Of a stretch of DNA of 64,000 nucleotides, positions 32,988-42,263 are shown piece after piece. The notes beneath the pieces were generated by a model that ran no database searches, had not been told where the DNA came from, and saw only the letters and a list, made by a program, of their open reading frames with translations. This DNA is from Flavobacterium panacis (GTDB lineage Bacteria > Bacteroidota > Bacteroidia > Flavobacteriales > Flavobacteriaceae), in assembly GCF_024649945.1 (NCBI RefSeq), contig NZ_JANKMS010000012.1:62001-126000 (forward strand), in the 5' to 3' direction. The position numbers were made by a program, and so were the translations under genes. The number at the start of each line of letters is the position of its first letter. The first letter of the stretch is position 1.

Positions 32988-33905
32988 TTAGAGTGGCAAC
33001 GGAATCTGAATCTGAATTTTAGTTCCTTCATTTTCTTTAGATGTAATAGCCAGTTTTCCTTTGTATTTTTTAATTCGGGCTCTAATTCGATTTAAACCAA
33101 AACCTTCCGCATCTTTTAATTTTTGAGTTTTAAAACCGATTCCGTCATCGTGAATAGTTAATAATAACTCATTGTTTTTTTCGATTAAATGAATTTTAGC
33201 TTTTACGGCTTTGCTGTGTTTTATGATATTATTGAACAGTTCGCTGACGATGAAGTAAATCTTCATTTCAAATTTTTCAGTATATCGTGTACTGATTGGG
33301 ATAGAACTGGAAAATTCAAAATGAATAGCCGAATTAGAGTTTTTTTCGCATAGATCTTCTAAAGCATAAATTAATCCAAAACGAACCAAAAGCGAAGGAA
33401 CAAGATCATGTGACATGTCTCGTAGGAGTTCATGAGCTTCTGATAGAATAGTTTTGGCTTTTTGTATTTCATCAGATTTAATATCATGTTGCGCCGTAAA
33501 GGTATTTAAATGCAATCCCGCCGATGACAAGAGAGAATTGATGTTGTCATGAAGAAAAGAAGCGATTTTTTTCCGTTCGATTTCCTGACTGTCAATTCCT
33601 GAATTAATGATATCAAGAAGTATTTTTTGTTTGGTATCTTTTCTTTTTATTTTCTGTTTTAACTTATTGTTCTGGTACAAAAAATAGAATAAAAAAAAGA
33701 TAATAATAGTGAGCAGAATAGACAAACTGACTATTTTTTTATTTCGTAATTGTTCTGATTTTTTAATAGAATCCTGCTCTGTTTTGTTTTTGATTTCTGT
33801 TGGAGAACCACTCGCATTGATACTTGTATTTACGGGTTGTGAAAAAGAAGTTCCTTTAACAACAAAACATAAAAATAATGATAGTATAAAATTACGGCCA
33901 AACAT
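32988..33905 (-). CDS. NarL-type sensor histidine kinase (HisKA_3)
   Basis: The 305-residue protein has a signal-like segment (residues 1-23), a short extracytoplasmic part and one transmembrane helix at about 58-78. A HisKA_3 dimerisation domain follows with phospho-acceptor His119 in RKKIASFLHDNINSLLSSAG, then an ATP-binding domain with ELFNNIIKHS and DDGIGF. Its short sensor region contains no recognisable domain, so the stimulus may be sensed through the membrane or by a partner. It follows its cognate response regulator gene by 3 bases on the minus strand. Confidence 0.92.
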   Translation of the reverse strand: MFGRNFILSLFLCFVVKGTSFSQPVNTSINASGSPTEIKNKTEQDSIKKSEQLRNKKIVSLSILLTIIIFFLFYFLYQNNKLKQKIKRKDTKQKILLDIINSGIDSQEIERKKIASFLHDNINSLLSSAGLHLNTFTAQHDIKSDEIQKAKTILSEAHELLRDMSHDLVPSLLVRFGLIYALEDLCEKNSNSAIHFEFSSSIPISTRYTEKFEMKIYFIVSELFNNIIKHSKAVKAKIHLIEKNNELLLTIHDDGIGFKTQKLKDAEGFGLNRIRARIKKYKGKLAITSKENEGTKIQIQIPLPL

Positions 33906-33908
33906 AAA

Positions 33909-34568
33909 TTAGGGATTAATTAAATTGTTTTTCAGAGCATATTTAACCAAACCAATTGTGCTTTTTATGTTTAGTTTTTTCATAATATTTTTACGATGAG
34001 TTTCGACGGTATGCGAACTGATAAAAAGCTTTTCGCTGATTTCTTTTCCACTGTATTCTAAGGCGATCAATATGATAATCTCAACTTCTCGAGGACTCAG
34101 GATTGGACTTTCAATAACGATATTTTGATTTAGTTTCGGATTGTCTTTAAAGGTGTTGAATATCTTTTGTCTAATGGCGTCGCTAAAATATTCCTGTCCC
34201 TGGTAAACGGCTTCTACAGCTTCAATGATATTTTCTCCTGCGCAATTTTTGGTGAGATAACCTTTTGCGCCCAGTTTCATTACTTCTTTAATTATTTTTA
34301 AATCATCATAACTGGATAAGATAATAACTTTGCAAGGAGATTCTTTTTCGTTGAATTCTTTTAACGTTTCTATTCCATCTTTTTTCGGCATGCTGATGTC
34401 CAGAATTAAAACATCCGCTTCGTCTGCAACAACATCATTATATACAGAAGTGCCATCAAGTGAGCTTCCGACCACTTCGAAGTTCGAAACGGTTTTTAAT
34501 AAGTTGGAGAGGCCATCAATTAAAACCTGATGATCGTCTGCGAGATGAATTTTTATTGATGAAGCCAT
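33909..34568 (-). CDS. NarL/FixJ-family response regulator
   Basis: The 219-residue protein has a receiver domain with acidic residues DD (11-12), phospho-acceptor Asp57 in VLILDISMPKKDG, and Lys in GYLTKNC. A LuxR-type HTH follows (about 150-212, LSPREVEIIILIALEYSGKEI, then HTVETHRKNIMKKLNI). It lies 3 bases upstream of the HisKA_3 kinase gene and forms a complete two-component pair. The target genes are unknown. Confidence 0.94.
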   Translation of the reverse strand: MASSIKIHLADDHQVLIDGLSNLLKTVSNFEVVGSSLDGTSVYNDVVADEADVLILDISMPKKDGIETLKEFNEKESPCKVIILSSYDDLKIIKEVMKLGAKGYLTKNCAGENIIEAVEAVYQGQEYFSDAIRQKIFNTFKDNPKLNQNIVIESPILSPREVEIIILIALEYSGKEISEKLFISSHTVETHRKNIMKKLNIKSTIGLVKYALKNNLINP

Positions 34569-34634
34569 TTTTTAAAACTGATTAAAAAGTAAAATTATGA
34601 AAAATTATCTTACGTTTATTTCGTTTTAGACCAA

Positions 34635-34661
34635 AAAAAACCCGAATATAAAATTCGGGTT
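34635..34661 (-). terminator. Intrinsic terminator after the DUF4293 gene
   Basis: A 9-bp stem AACCCGAAT/ATTCGGGTT (34639-34647 with 34653-34661, loop ATAAA) is followed by eight T on the minus strand. It terminates the DUF4293 gene at 34693-35103 and separates it from the response regulator gene downstream. Confidence 0.92.
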
Positions 34662-34692
34662 CTTCTTCGCGCAATAAACTAAGTTTATAGGT

Positions 34693-35103
34693 TTATCTCA
34701 AACGATCTACAGATTTTACAAGATCTTCGTCCTTTTTGATGGCCTTATTAGCTAAAACTAATAACACGATAGCAACAATCGGAAGAAACATCCCAATACC
34801 TTTCTCAGAAACTTCCGCTTCTCCAGATAAATTTAGTGATCGGTAAACAAATAATCCTAATAAAATTAAATTTAATATGATATTCAATCTGTTTAACACA
34901 AATTGATTTTGTCTCTTTTTAAATGAAATTATACTCACTACGGTAAGCATCGTTGTTAGACCTAGGATAAAAGTATAAATCATATCCTGCATAAAATAAA
35001 AAGGTTTTCCCGTAGCAGTTGTCCAAAGCGGAACAAAAAGCATTAAAATGCCAGTTACAGCAAAAGTCAGAAATAAATATACAGTTTGAATTCTTTGTAT
35101 CAT
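34693..35103 (-). CDS. DUF4293 integral membrane protein
   Basis: The 136-residue protein has four hydrophobic helices (about 5-25, 38-58, 69-89 and 103-121) and opens MIQRIQTVYLF, the conserved start of the Bacteroidota DUF4293 family. The gene is divergent from rho, an arrangement widely conserved in Flavobacteriaceae. Its function is unknown. Confidence 0.9.
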   Translation of the reverse strand: MIQRIQTVYLFLTFAVTGILMLFVPLWTTATGKPFYFMQDMIYTFILGLTTMLTVVSIISFKKRQNQFVLNRLNIILNLILLGLFVYRSLNLSGEAEVSEKGIGMFLPIVAIVLLVLANKAIKKDEDLVKSVDRLR

Positions 35104-35151
35104 GATCTAAAAATGTTTTACAAAAATATATTTTCTTTTTTTAAAATACTA

Positions 35152-35181
35152 TTGTATGATAAAATTTTATTCGTATTATTG
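35152..35181 (+). promoter_or_regulatory. Candidate rho promoter
   Basis: TTG (35152-35154) and TATTATTG (35174-35181, one mismatch to TAnnTTTG) are separated by 19 bases, matching the flavobacterial promoter consensus. The expected start would give a leader of roughly 100 bases before the rho start codon, room for the autoregulation known for rho in other bacteria. Confidence 0.65.
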
Positions 35182-35286
35182 CATCATAATACCGTAAGCA
35201 CTTCATACTGCGGTCAATTCAAATTTATTATCTACCTATTCTTTTTACAGTATTTCCTTTAAAATAATTAAATTCATAGAACATTC

Positions 35287-37125
35287 ATGTTTGATATTTC
35301 TGCATTAAAAGAAATGAAGCTTGCTGAGCTTCAAGAAATAGCTAAGTTAGCTAAAACAATAAAGATTACCGGTGTCAAAAAAGAGACTTTAATTAGCCAG
35401 ATTTTAGCACATCAGGAAAGCACTCTTGAGCCTGTTAAAGCTCCTCAAACAAACGTTGTTGCTGAAGCTAAAGAAGAAAAACCTAAACGTGCTCGAATTG
35501 CACCAGTAAAAGCAAAAGCAGCAAATACCAAAAATGCTCCCGTTTTAGAATTTGATAAAGTAGAGGAAACTGTTCAAAAATATGATACTGCTGAAATAGT
35601 TGAGCCAATTGCAGAAACGGCAACTGAAGCAGTACAGGAAAATAAAACGCCAGCAGCGAAAAAAGAGCCTAAAGGTGGAAAATTTAATAAACAGGCTTAC
35701 GAGAAAAAAGTAGCTCTTAAAAAAGAGAAAGAAACGGTACAGGAAGTTGCTACAACAGAAGAACCTGTAGAAACAACTCCTTCTGAAACAGTAGCCGAAA
35801 CAACAGAAATAGCAGAAAAAACTCCTGCTATTGCCCCTGCAAAAAAGATCAATCCGAATCAAAATAAAAATCAGAACCAAAACCAAAATCAAAACCCGAA
35901 TCAGAACCAAAATCAGAACGGGAATGGCAATGGAAACGGAAATCACAACAACCAAAATCCTAATCATAAAAATAAAAAGAATAATAATTTCAGAGATTCA
36001 GATTTCGAATTTGACGGAATTATAGAAAGTGAAGGTGTTTTGGAAATGATGCCTGACGGTTACGGATTTTTACGTTCATCAGATTATAATTATTTAGCTT
36101 CTCCAGATGATATTTATTTATCAACATCACAAATCAGATTGTTTGGTTTGAAAACTGGAGATACAGTAAAAGGAGTGGTTCGCCCTCCAAAAGAAGGAGA
36201 GAAATTTTTTCCTTTAGTTCGTGTTCTTAAAATTAACGGACATGATCCGCAAGTTGTTCGTGATAGAGTTTCTTTCGAACATTTAACTCCGGTTTTCCCT
36301 TCAGAAAAATTCAAACTAGCCGAAAAAGGTAGTTCTATTTCAACTCGAATTATAGATTTGTTTTCACCAATAGGTAAAGGTCAGCGTGGTATGATCGTTG
36401 CACAACCTAAAACAGGTAAAACAATGCTTCTTAAAGATATTGCAAACGCAATTGCTGCCAATCATCCTGAAGTTTATTTGATTGTTCTTCTTATTGACGA
36501 ACGTCCTGAGGAGGTTACAGATATGCAAAGAAGTGTTCGTGGTGAAGTTATCGCTTCAACTTTCGACAGAGAGCCACAAGAACACGTTAAAATTGCAAAC
36601 ATTGTATTAGAAAAAGCAAAACGTTTAGTAGAATGCGGTCACGATGTTGTGATTTTATTAGATTCGATTACACGTTTAGCAAGAGCTTATAACACAGTTC
36701 AGCCAGCATCTGGAAAAGTATTAAGTGGAGGTGTTGATGCGAATGCATTACAAAAACCAAAACGTTTCTTTGGAGCGGCTAGAAATGTAGAAAACGGTGG
36801 TTCTTTAAGTATCATAGCAACTGCGTTAACAGAAACAGGTTCTAAAATGGACGAGGTTATCTTCGAAGAATTTAAAGGAACTGGTAACATGGAATTACAA
36901 TTAGATCGTAAGATAGCCAATAAACGTATTTTCCCTGCAATCGATCTTACTTCTTCAAGTACACGTCGTGACGACTTGTTATTAGACGAAAAAACATTAC
37001 AAAGAATGTGGATTATGCGTAAATATCTATCAGATATGAACCCAGTAGAATCTATGGATTTTGTAAACGATCGTTTCAAGAAAACAAAAAACAACGAAGA
37101 GTTTTTGATTTCGATGAATGATTAA
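35287..37125 (+). CDS. rho: Transcription termination factor Rho with Asn/Gln-rich insert
   Basis: The 612-residue protein is about 190 residues longer than E. coli Rho. Residues 1-45 are the Rho N-terminal SAP-like domain. Residues about 50-188 are low-complexity, rich in A, E, K, P and T, and residues 189-236 are an Asn/Gln-rich tract. The RNA-binding cold-shock-like domain follows ([21 protein letters not shown]), then the ATPase with Walker A around PKTGKT (374-379) and the Walker B and RecA-like core. Long disordered inserts are typical of Bacteroidota Rho, and in Bacteroides one has been linked to condensate formation. It is monocistronic. Confidence 0.97.
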   Translation: MFDISALKEMKLAELQEIAKLAKTIKITGVKKETLISQILAHQESTLEPVKAPQTNVVAEAKEEKPKRARIAPVKAKAANTKNAPVLEFDKVEETVQKYDTAEIVEPIAETATEAVQENKTPAAKKEPKGGKFNKQAYEKKVALKKEKETVQEVATTEEPVETTPSETVAETTEIAEKTPAIAPAKKINPNQNKNQNQNQNQNPNQNQNQNGNGNGNGNHNNQNPNHKNKKNNNFRDSDFEFDGIIESEGVLEMMPDGYGFLRSSDYNYLASPDDIYLSTSQIRLFGLKTGDTVKGVVRPPKEGEKFFPLVRVLKINGHDPQVVRDRVSFEHLTPVFPSEKFKLAEKGSSISTRIIDLFSPIGKGQRGMIVAQPKTGKTMLLKDIANAIAANHPEVYLIVLLIDERPEEVTDMQRSVRGEVIASTFDREPQEHVKIANIVLEKAKRLVECGHDVVILLDSITRLARAYNTVQPASGKVLSGGVDANALQKPKRFFGAARNVENGGSLSIIATALTETGSKMDEVIFEEFKGTGNMELQLDRKIANKRIFPAIDLTSSSTRRDDLLLDEKTLQRMWIMRKYLSDMNPVESMDFVNDRFKKTKNNEEFLISMND

Positions 37126-37146
37126 TTGAAAGGAACAAAGGCTCAT

Positions 37147-37268
37147 AGTAACAAAGGGACAAAGGTTTTCGCTTTTGAGCAAAAAAAATATAAAATAAAA
37201 AAAGGGATGAGTAAAACTCATCCCTTTTTTGTTTGTTACAGATTGGAAACCTCTGTCCCTTTGTTACT
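37147..37268. repeat. Palindromic intergenic element enclosing the rho terminator
   Basis: AGTAACAAAGGGACAAAGG and the next three bases (37147-37168) pair with 37247-37268 at 21 of 22 positions. The bidirectional terminator at 37201-37227 sits in the middle. The word ACAAAGGGAC is iterated on both sides (also 37132-37139 and 37265-37281). The element separates the convergent genes rho and the M28 peptidase. Confidence 0.9.
37201..37230 (+). terminator. Bidirectional terminator between rho and the M28 peptidase gene
   Basis: A perfect 11-bp stem (AAAGGGATGAG, 37201-37211, with 37217-37227; loop TAAAA) is followed by T residues on the plus strand and by a long A tract (T on the minus strand) on the other side. 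It can terminate both convergent genes. Confidence 0.93.
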
Positions 37269-37282
37269 TTGTCCCTTTGTAA

Positions 37283-38299
37283 CTATTTTTTATCAACTAC
37301 CGGTCTATTTTCTCTATTGGCTAAATCCCAGGCAAGAACGAAAGCCAGTTTTGTTCTTTTTGTTAAAGCATCATATTCAATTTTTTCGGCAGTATCGTCT
37401 TTTCCATGGTAATCTTCGTGTACACCATTGAAAAAGAAAATAGAAGGAATGCCATGTTTAGCAAAGTTGTAGTGGTCAGAACGCTCATAAAAATGGTTTG
37501 GATCTTTAGGATCATTAAATTTGAAATCCAAGTCCATTTTGATATATTTTTCATTTTGAGCTACAACAGCATTGTGTAAGTCAGATGATAATCTATCAGC
37601 ACCAATTACATATACATAATTGTTTGTGTTTGAATGCTCGACATCACGACGTCCGATCATATCGATATTGATGTCTGCAATTGTGTTTGCAATTGGAAAT
37701 AACGGATTTTCAGAATAGAAACGAGAACCATGCAAACCGTGCTCTTCTCCAGTTACATGAAGAAATAAAATAGAACGTTTTGGTCCGTGTCCTTGTTTTT
37801 TCGCTTTTGCAAATGCTTTTGCCATTTCAATAACGGCTACAGTTCCAGAACCGTCATCGTCAGCTCCGTTGTAAACTTCACCATCTTTAATTCCAACGTG
37901 ATCATAATGAGCTGAAATCACTAAAATTTCGTCTGGCTTTTCTGATCCTTCAATGTAAGCCCAGATATTCTCAGAATCAGGTAAGTTTTCGTTTCTTCTT
38001 GCGTTTAAGAAAGCTGCCGGAATATGTTGATAGTAATCAGAAGCTCCTTTTGGGAAAGAGATTCCGTTTTTCTTATATTGATCAATCATATAAAGACCTG
38101 CTTTTTTCTGTCCTTTTGATCCTGTTTCACGACCTTCCATTTCATCTGATGCAATCGTGTAAAGCATTTTCTTTAAATCTTTTTCGCTAATAGCTTTAAC
38201 ATATTTGGTTGGGTCCGAATTGTCTTTGGATGCTGTAGACTGCGCAGTTTTACAAGAATACGCAGAAACAACGAGTAATAAAAGGAGTAATTTTTTCAT
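37283..38299 (-). CDS. M28-family zinc aminopeptidase lipoprotein
   Basis: The 338-residue protein has a lipoprotein signal (lipobox VSAYSC, Cys16) and the M28 metal-binding motifs SAHYDHVG (ligand His), ADDDGSGT (bridging Asp) and GEEHGLHGS (catalytic Glu), followed by NIDMIGRR and a late His ligand in RSDHYNFAKHGIP. These place two zinc ions. It removes N-terminal residues from peptides in the periplasm or at the membrane. It is convergent with rho and lies 8 bases from the DUF3667 gene upstream, so the two may be co-transcribed. Confidence 0.94.
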   Translation of the reverse strand: MKKLLLLLLVVSAYSCKTAQSTASKDNSDPTKYVKAISEKDLKKMLYTIASDEMEGRETGSKGQKKAGLYMIDQYKKNGISFPKGASDYYQHIPAAFLNARRNENLPDSENIWAYIEGSEKPDEILVISAHYDHVGIKDGEVYNGADDDGSGTVAVIEMAKAFAKAKKQGHGPKRSILFLHVTGEEHGLHGSRFYSENPLFPIANTIADINIDMIGRRDVEHSNTNNYVYVIGADRLSSDLHNAVVAQNEKYIKMDLDFKFNDPKDPNHFYERSDHYNFAKHGIPSIFFFNGVHEDYHGKDDTAEKIEYDALTKRTKLAFVLAWDLANRENRPVVDKK

Positions 38300-38307
38300 T
38301 CCTATGG

Positions 38308-39309
38308 TTAGTGTAAATTAATAAATGTGTAAAGAACGTATAAAGAAAGTAAAAATATAATAAAAAGAGAATTTATTATAAAAAGAAAGAAACTTTTTAC
38401 AAAAGATACCGCTCTAGATTCTCCATAAAAACGATGATGTGCTGGATAAAAGTAATAACACATCCAAATTGTACCTGCAAAGTTTGTAATTCCTGAGATG
38501 AAGGACATCGGACTGTCTTCACCAAATAAACCAATCAATCTGTCAATAATAAACATGATTAGAAAAATCAATAAGAGAAAAGAGAAATAATGAAGTGTAA
38601 ATATTCCGTGATCAAAATAATACCATTTCTTTTTGTTGTGAAAAAGCCACAGGAAAAAGGCAAAAAATGGCATGATGATAAATAGAATTTTAGGAAGATT
38701 GTGGAAAAAGGATTCTATGAATTTTATGATTATTTCTTTTTTAGTGTATTTTTCAGTAACATGAACTGCTTTTTCATAAAACCAGTACGATGTTGTATTT
38801 AGCTTTTCGCTTTCTTTTCCGTATTTCTGAATGGAATCAATTTCCTTCATACTTTTTAATTGAAAATAGGATTTGTCCAATGTTTTCGATTTCAAATATG
38901 ATTTTTCATTCCATTTTTTCTTTTCTGTATTAATTTCTTTTTCAAACTTAGACGTGATTTCCTTGTCATTTTTCGTTAAGTCTTCGCTTATATTACTTGG
39001 AAATAAAGCAATTAAAAGAAAGGTAATAAAACTAATAAAGATATAAAGTCGAACTGGCGCCAGATAAGACAATCTTTTTCCTGAAAGATATTCTTTAGTT
39101 AAGGTTGATGGTTTAAAAAGAAGATTTTTTATCGTTTTCCAAAAAGCATTTTCATAATGCGTTAAATCTTCAAAAAAGTGAATAAATAAATGATGAAAAG
39201 TTTTTCGGCTGTCGCTGTTTTCTTGTCCACAATTTGGACAGAATTTTTGTTCTACAACATGCCTGCAATTTAAACAAGTTTTATCTTCTCTAATTTTACT
39301 GTGTGACAT
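38308..39309 (-). CDS. DUF3667 membrane protein with N-terminal zinc ribbon
   Basis: The 333-residue protein begins with a zinc ribbon (CLNCRHVVEQKFCPNCGQEN, residues 13-32). The DUF3667 signature FHHLFIHFFEDLTHYENAFW and KTIKNLLFKPSTLTKEYL follows, then GKRLSYLAPVRLYIFISF and several transmembrane helices, including about 88-105, 205-220, 237-260 and 305-330. This family is restricted largely to Bacteroidota and has no assigned function. It precedes the M28 peptidase gene. Confidence 0.92.
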   Translation of the reverse strand: MSHSKIREDKTCLNCRHVVEQKFCPNCGQENSDSRKTFHHLFIHFFEDLTHYENAFWKTIKNLLFKPSTLTKEYLSGKRLSYLAPVRLYIFISFITFLLIALFPSNISEDLTKNDKEITSKFEKEINTEKKKWNEKSYLKSKTLDKSYFQLKSMKEIDSIQKYGKESEKLNTTSYWFYEKAVHVTEKYTKKEIIIKFIESFFHNLPKILFIIMPFFAFFLWLFHNKKKWYYFDHGIFTLHYFSFLLLIFLIMFIIDRLIGLFGEDSPMSFISGITNFAGTIWMCYYFYPAHHRFYGESRAVSFVKSFFLFIINSLFIIFLLSLYVLYTFINLH

Positions 39310-39353
39310 TGGTTTGGTTGGATTAATTTGTTTTTGGCGGTTTTTGTGTGGTA

Positions 39354-40127
39354 TTATTTCTTTAAAACTTCATTCAGGAATAATTGTAAATGATCAAAAG
39401 AACGTTTTGCTGCAACGGCATTATACGCTGCTCCTTTAGAATTATCGCTTCCTGCTTCCGGATTGGTAAAGGAATGAACAGAATTAGCATAATAAATCAT
39501 TTGCCAGTCTGCTTTAGAATCACGCATTTCCTGTTGAAATGCTGTAATCTCGTCTTTCGGTACAAATGGATCATCGGCTCCATGGCAAACTAAAACTTTT
39601 GTAGTTATGTTTTCTGTCTTTCTAGTGGCATCTTTTCCTAAACCTCCGTGAAATGAAGCCACTCCTTTTAGATTTAAATGACCTCTGGCAGCTTCAAGAA
39701 CTCCAGTTCCTCCAAAACAATAACCAATTGCCACAATATTGTCAGCATTGGCTCCAGATTTTATCAATTCTTGTAAAGCCGTATTGATGCGTTTTTGATA
39801 GGCTTCATAATTTGTTTTATAAAAACCGGCTTGTTTTCCTGCTTCACCAGTATTTTTTGGATAATTTCCTTCTCCATAAATATCAGCAATAAACACATGA
39901 TAGCCTAGTTTGGATAATTCTTCAGCAATTCCTTTAGAAGCGTTATCGATCCCCAACCAGGCTGGTAAAAGTAAGATTCCAGGATTGTTAGTGCTCTTTT
40001 TAGCAGATTTGATAAATAAGCCATTCAGTTGCTGGCTTCCTTCGCTATATTTTACTGGTTTTAATTGCGCATTCATAAGGTTGGAAAATAAGATTGCACT
40101 GAATAAAATTAGTACGGGATTTTTCAT
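39354..40127 (-). CDS. Secreted dienelactone-hydrolase-family protein
   Basis: I place the start at the ATG giving MKNPVLILFSAILFSNLMNA, a signal peptide, rather than an upstream in-frame ATG with an odd leader. The alpha/beta hydrolase has the nucleophile Cys in GYCFGGTG, the acid in HGADDPFVP and the base in NSVHSFTNP, the Cys-Asp-His triad of dienelactone hydrolases. Exported members of this family are common in Bacteroidota and act as general esterases or lactonases; the natural substrate is not known. Confidence 0.9.
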   Translation of the reverse strand: MKNPVLILFSAILFSNLMNAQLKPVKYSEGSQQLNGLFIKSAKKSTNNPGILLLPAWLGIDNASKGIAEELSKLGYHVFIADIYGEGNYPKNTGEAGKQAGFYKTNYEAYQKRINTALQELIKSGANADNIVAIGYCFGGTGVLEAARGHLNLKGVASFHGGLGKDATRKTENITTKVLVCHGADDPFVPKDEITAFQQEMRDSKADWQMIYYANSVHSFTNPEAGSDNSKGAAYNAVAAKRSFDHLQLFLNEVLKK

Positions 40128-40172
40128 AATTTGGTAATTTTTAACAAATATCAGAAATATTATGTTACAAAA

Positions 40173-40202
40173 AAACCTCACAAGTAAATTATTGTGAGGT
40201 TT
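40173..40202 (-). terminator. Intrinsic terminator after the Lrp/AsnC gene
   Basis: A perfect 11-bp stem (40173-40183 with 40192-40202, 8-base loop) is followed by seven T on the minus strand, 33 bases past the stop at 40236. Confidence 0.93.
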
Positions 40203-40235
40203 ATAACGAATAAAATGTTTTAGTAAAATAGCTTT

Positions 40236-40688
40236 TTATAAGGAAATATTTCTTTTAAAAGCACAGCCCAGTTCTACAATAGAATCGGTTTTATCGATAC
40301 CTGGAATTCCATCGATTTTTTCGTAAAGAATGCGGCGCATGTGCTCATGATTTTTGGCAATAATTTTAATGTAAAGTGTAAAAGAACCTGTTACATAATA
40401 ACATTCAGTGATTTCAGGAATTTCTTTAAGCGCTTCAATAATTCTTTCAGAATCAGAATCTTTGTTTAATGTGAGTCCAGTAAAAGAAGCCCAGTCGTAA
40501 CCAATTTTCTTTTCTTGAATAATAGGTTTGATCCCGCCAATAACACCTTGTTCAATCATTCTGTTAATACGCTGATGCACCATCGTATTTGATATTTTTA
40601 AATTAGTAGCGATTGCCGAAAAAGCCATTCTTCCGTCTTTTTCTAATTCCTTAATAATGTTAATATCAAATTCGTCTAATAATTCCAT
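40236..40688 (-). CDS. Lrp/AsnC-family transcriptional regulator
   Basis: The start is placed at the internal ATG giving MELLDEFDINIIKELEKDGRM, the canonical beginning of Lrp/AsnC proteins; an in-frame ATG 69 bases upstream would add an atypical 23-residue tail. Residues 1-55 form the HTH (FSAIATNLKISNTMVHQRINRM) and residues about 75-145 the RAM ligand-binding domain. It is divergent from rocD, and an inverted repeat in the shared gap is a likely binding site. Lrp/AsnC regulators respond to amino acids, which suits control of ornithine aminotransferase. Confidence 0.92.
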   Translation of the reverse strand: MELLDEFDINIIKELEKDGRMAFSAIATNLKISNTMVHQRINRMIEQGVIGGIKPIIQEKKIGYDWASFTGLTLNKDSDSERIIEALKEIPEITECYYVTGSFTLYIKIIAKNHEHMRRILYEKIDGIPGIDKTDSIVELGCAFKRNISL

Positions 40689-40813
40689 GCGGTAAAAAAA
40701 ATCGTTTAAAATTGCGTTTTGTAATTTATAAAAGTAATTATTTTTTTTAATAATCATTTAAAGAATATTTCTCTCAAAGGAAATTTGCTTTTTTTTAAAA
40801 TGTAAAATATATG

Positions 40814-40847
40814 TTTTGACTTTAAATTTGTTATTTTTAAGTCAAAA
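40814..40847. promoter_or_regulatory. Inverted repeat between lrp-like gene and rocD, candidate operator
   Basis: TTTTGACTT (40814-40822) and AAGTCAAAA (40839-40847) are exact complements separated by 16 bases, about 63 bases upstream of rocD and 126 bases upstream of the Lrp-like gene. Two half-sites with similar spacing are typical for Lrp-family regulators. Confidence 0.65.
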
Positions 40848-40882
40848 TATAATTTAAAAACCCTTTTTTAATTTAATTTTGA

Positions 40883-40890
40883 TATTTTTG
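40883..40890 (+). promoter_or_regulatory. Candidate -7 element of rocD
   Basis: TATTTTTG matches TAnnTTTG, 20 bases upstream of the rocD ATG. No TTG element lies at the usual 17-23 base distance, so the promoter may depend on the Lrp-like regulator bound upstream. Confidence 0.45.
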
Positions 40891-40909
40891 TAGAAATAAA
40901 AAGCAGATT

Positions 40910-42163
40910 ATGATAAGTACAGAAAAAGCACTTTCGTCAAAATCAGAAGTTTTGATTGAAAAAGAGAATAAATACGGAGCCCACAATTATCATCCGCTTC
41001 CCGTAGTTTTAGAGCGTGGAGAAGGAGTTTACGTTTGGGATGTAGATGGTAAAAAATATTATGACTTTTTATCGGCTTATTCAGCAGTGAATCAAGGACA
41101 TTGTCATCCGAAAATTGTGAATGCAATGATTGAACAGGCTCAAAAATTGACTTTGACTTCTCGAGCTTTTTACAATGATAAATTAGGAAACTACGAAGAA
41201 TACCTAACCCAATATTTTGGTTTTGATAAAGTGCTGCCAATGAATACAGGTGCTGAAGCAGTTGAAACAGCGCTTAAAGTTTGTAGAAAATGGGCTTATG
41301 AAGTAAAAGGAATTCCTGAAAATCAGGCGCAGGTTATTGTGTGCGAAAATAATTTCCACGGAAGAACTACTACAATTATCTCATTTTCGAATGATGAAAC
41401 AGCTCGTAAAAACTTCGGACCTTTTACAGACGGTTTCATAAAAATTGAATATGACAATTTAGAAGCTCTTGAAAACGCTTTAAATTCATCTAAAAATATT
41501 GCCGGATTCTTGGTTGAACCAATTCAAGGTGAAGCTGGAGTTTATGTTCCTTCTGAAAGTTATTTAGCGAAAGCGAAAGCACTTTGCGAAAAACACAATG
41601 TACTTTTTATTGCAGATGAAGTTCAAACTGGAATTGCGCGTACTGGAAAATTATTAGCGGTTCACCACGAAAATGTACAACCAGATATTCTAATTTTAGG
41701 AAAAGCAATTTCGGGTGGAGTTTACCCAGTTTCAGCGGTTTTATGTAATGATGAAATCATGAATGTAATTAAACCAGGACAACATGGCTCTACTTTTGGA
41801 GGAAATCCCGTTGCAGCCGCTGTTGCCATTGCAGCTCTTGAAGTGATTAAAGACGAGAAATTAGCAGAAAATGCAGAACGTCTTGGAGTAATTTTGAGAG
41901 AGGGATTGAATAAAATTGCCGAAAAAAATAACCTAATTACACTAGTTCGTGGAAAAGGTCTTTTAAATGCAATTGTAATCAACACAGACGAAGAATCTGA
42001 TCTGGCTTGGGAAATCTGTTTAAAATTCAGAGATAACGGATTATTAGCAAAACCAACTCACGGAAATAAAATTAGATTGGCGCCGCCTTTGGTTATGACC
42101 GAAGAACAAATTCAGGAATGTCTAGAGATTATCGAGAAATCTTTGAATGAGTTTAGAAATTAA
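40910..42163 (+). CDS. rocD: Ornithine aminotransferase
   Basis: The 417-residue class III PLP aminotransferase contains the internal aldimine Lys265 ([15 protein letters not shown]) and the acidic PLP-contact motif [13 protein letters not shown]. It opens with the typical OAT segment [22 protein letters not shown]. Ornithine aminotransferases interconvert ornithine and 2-oxoglutarate with glutamate semialdehyde and glutamate, linking arginine and proline catabolism. The gene is divergent from an Lrp/AsnC regulator and ends in a strong terminator. Confidence 0.95.
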   Translation: MISTEKALSSKSEVLIEKENKYGAHNYHPLPVVLERGEGVYVWDVDGKKYYDFLSAYSAVNQGHCHPKIVNAMIEQAQKLTLTSRAFYNDKLGNYEEYLTQYFGFDKVLPMNTGAEAVETALKVCRKWAYEVKGIPENQAQVIVCENNFHGRTTTIISFSNDETARKNFGPFTDGFIKIEYDNLEALENALNSSKNIAGFLVEPIQGEAGVYVPSESYLAKAKALCEKHNVLFIADEVQTGIARTGKLLAVHHENVQPDILILGKAISGGVYPVSAVLCNDEIMNVIKPGQHGSTFGGNPVAAAVAIAALEVIKDEKLAENAERLGVILREGLNKIAEKNNLITLVRGKGLLNAIVINTDEESDLAWEICLKFRDNGLLAKPTHGNKIRLAPPLVMTEEQIQECLEIIEKSLNEFRN

Positions 42164-42187
42164 TTATTTCTGACTATTTATAAAAAG

Positions 42188-42214
42188 AGGCGATTGTACT
42201 AAATACAATCGCCT
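42188..42214 (+). terminator. rocD terminator
   Basis: A perfect 11-bp stem AGGCGATTGTA/TACAATCGCCT (42188-42198 with 42204-42214, loop CTAAA) is followed by TCTGTTT, 25 bases past the rocD stop. Confidence 0.93.
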
Positions 42215-42263
42215 TCTGTTTATAATTACCTAAAATATCAAAAAAAGTAACTATTTCTTTTTG

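Noticed and set aside
35545-35967. Minus-strand frame opposite the rho low-complexity region
   Set aside because: The predicted product is a hydrophobic low-complexity shadow of the Lys/Glu- and Asn/Gln-rich coding strand; rho is clearly the real gene.
40689-40757. Longer start for the Lrp/AsnC gene
   Set aside because: The extra 23 residues do not fit the family, and the internal ATG gives the canonical beginning.
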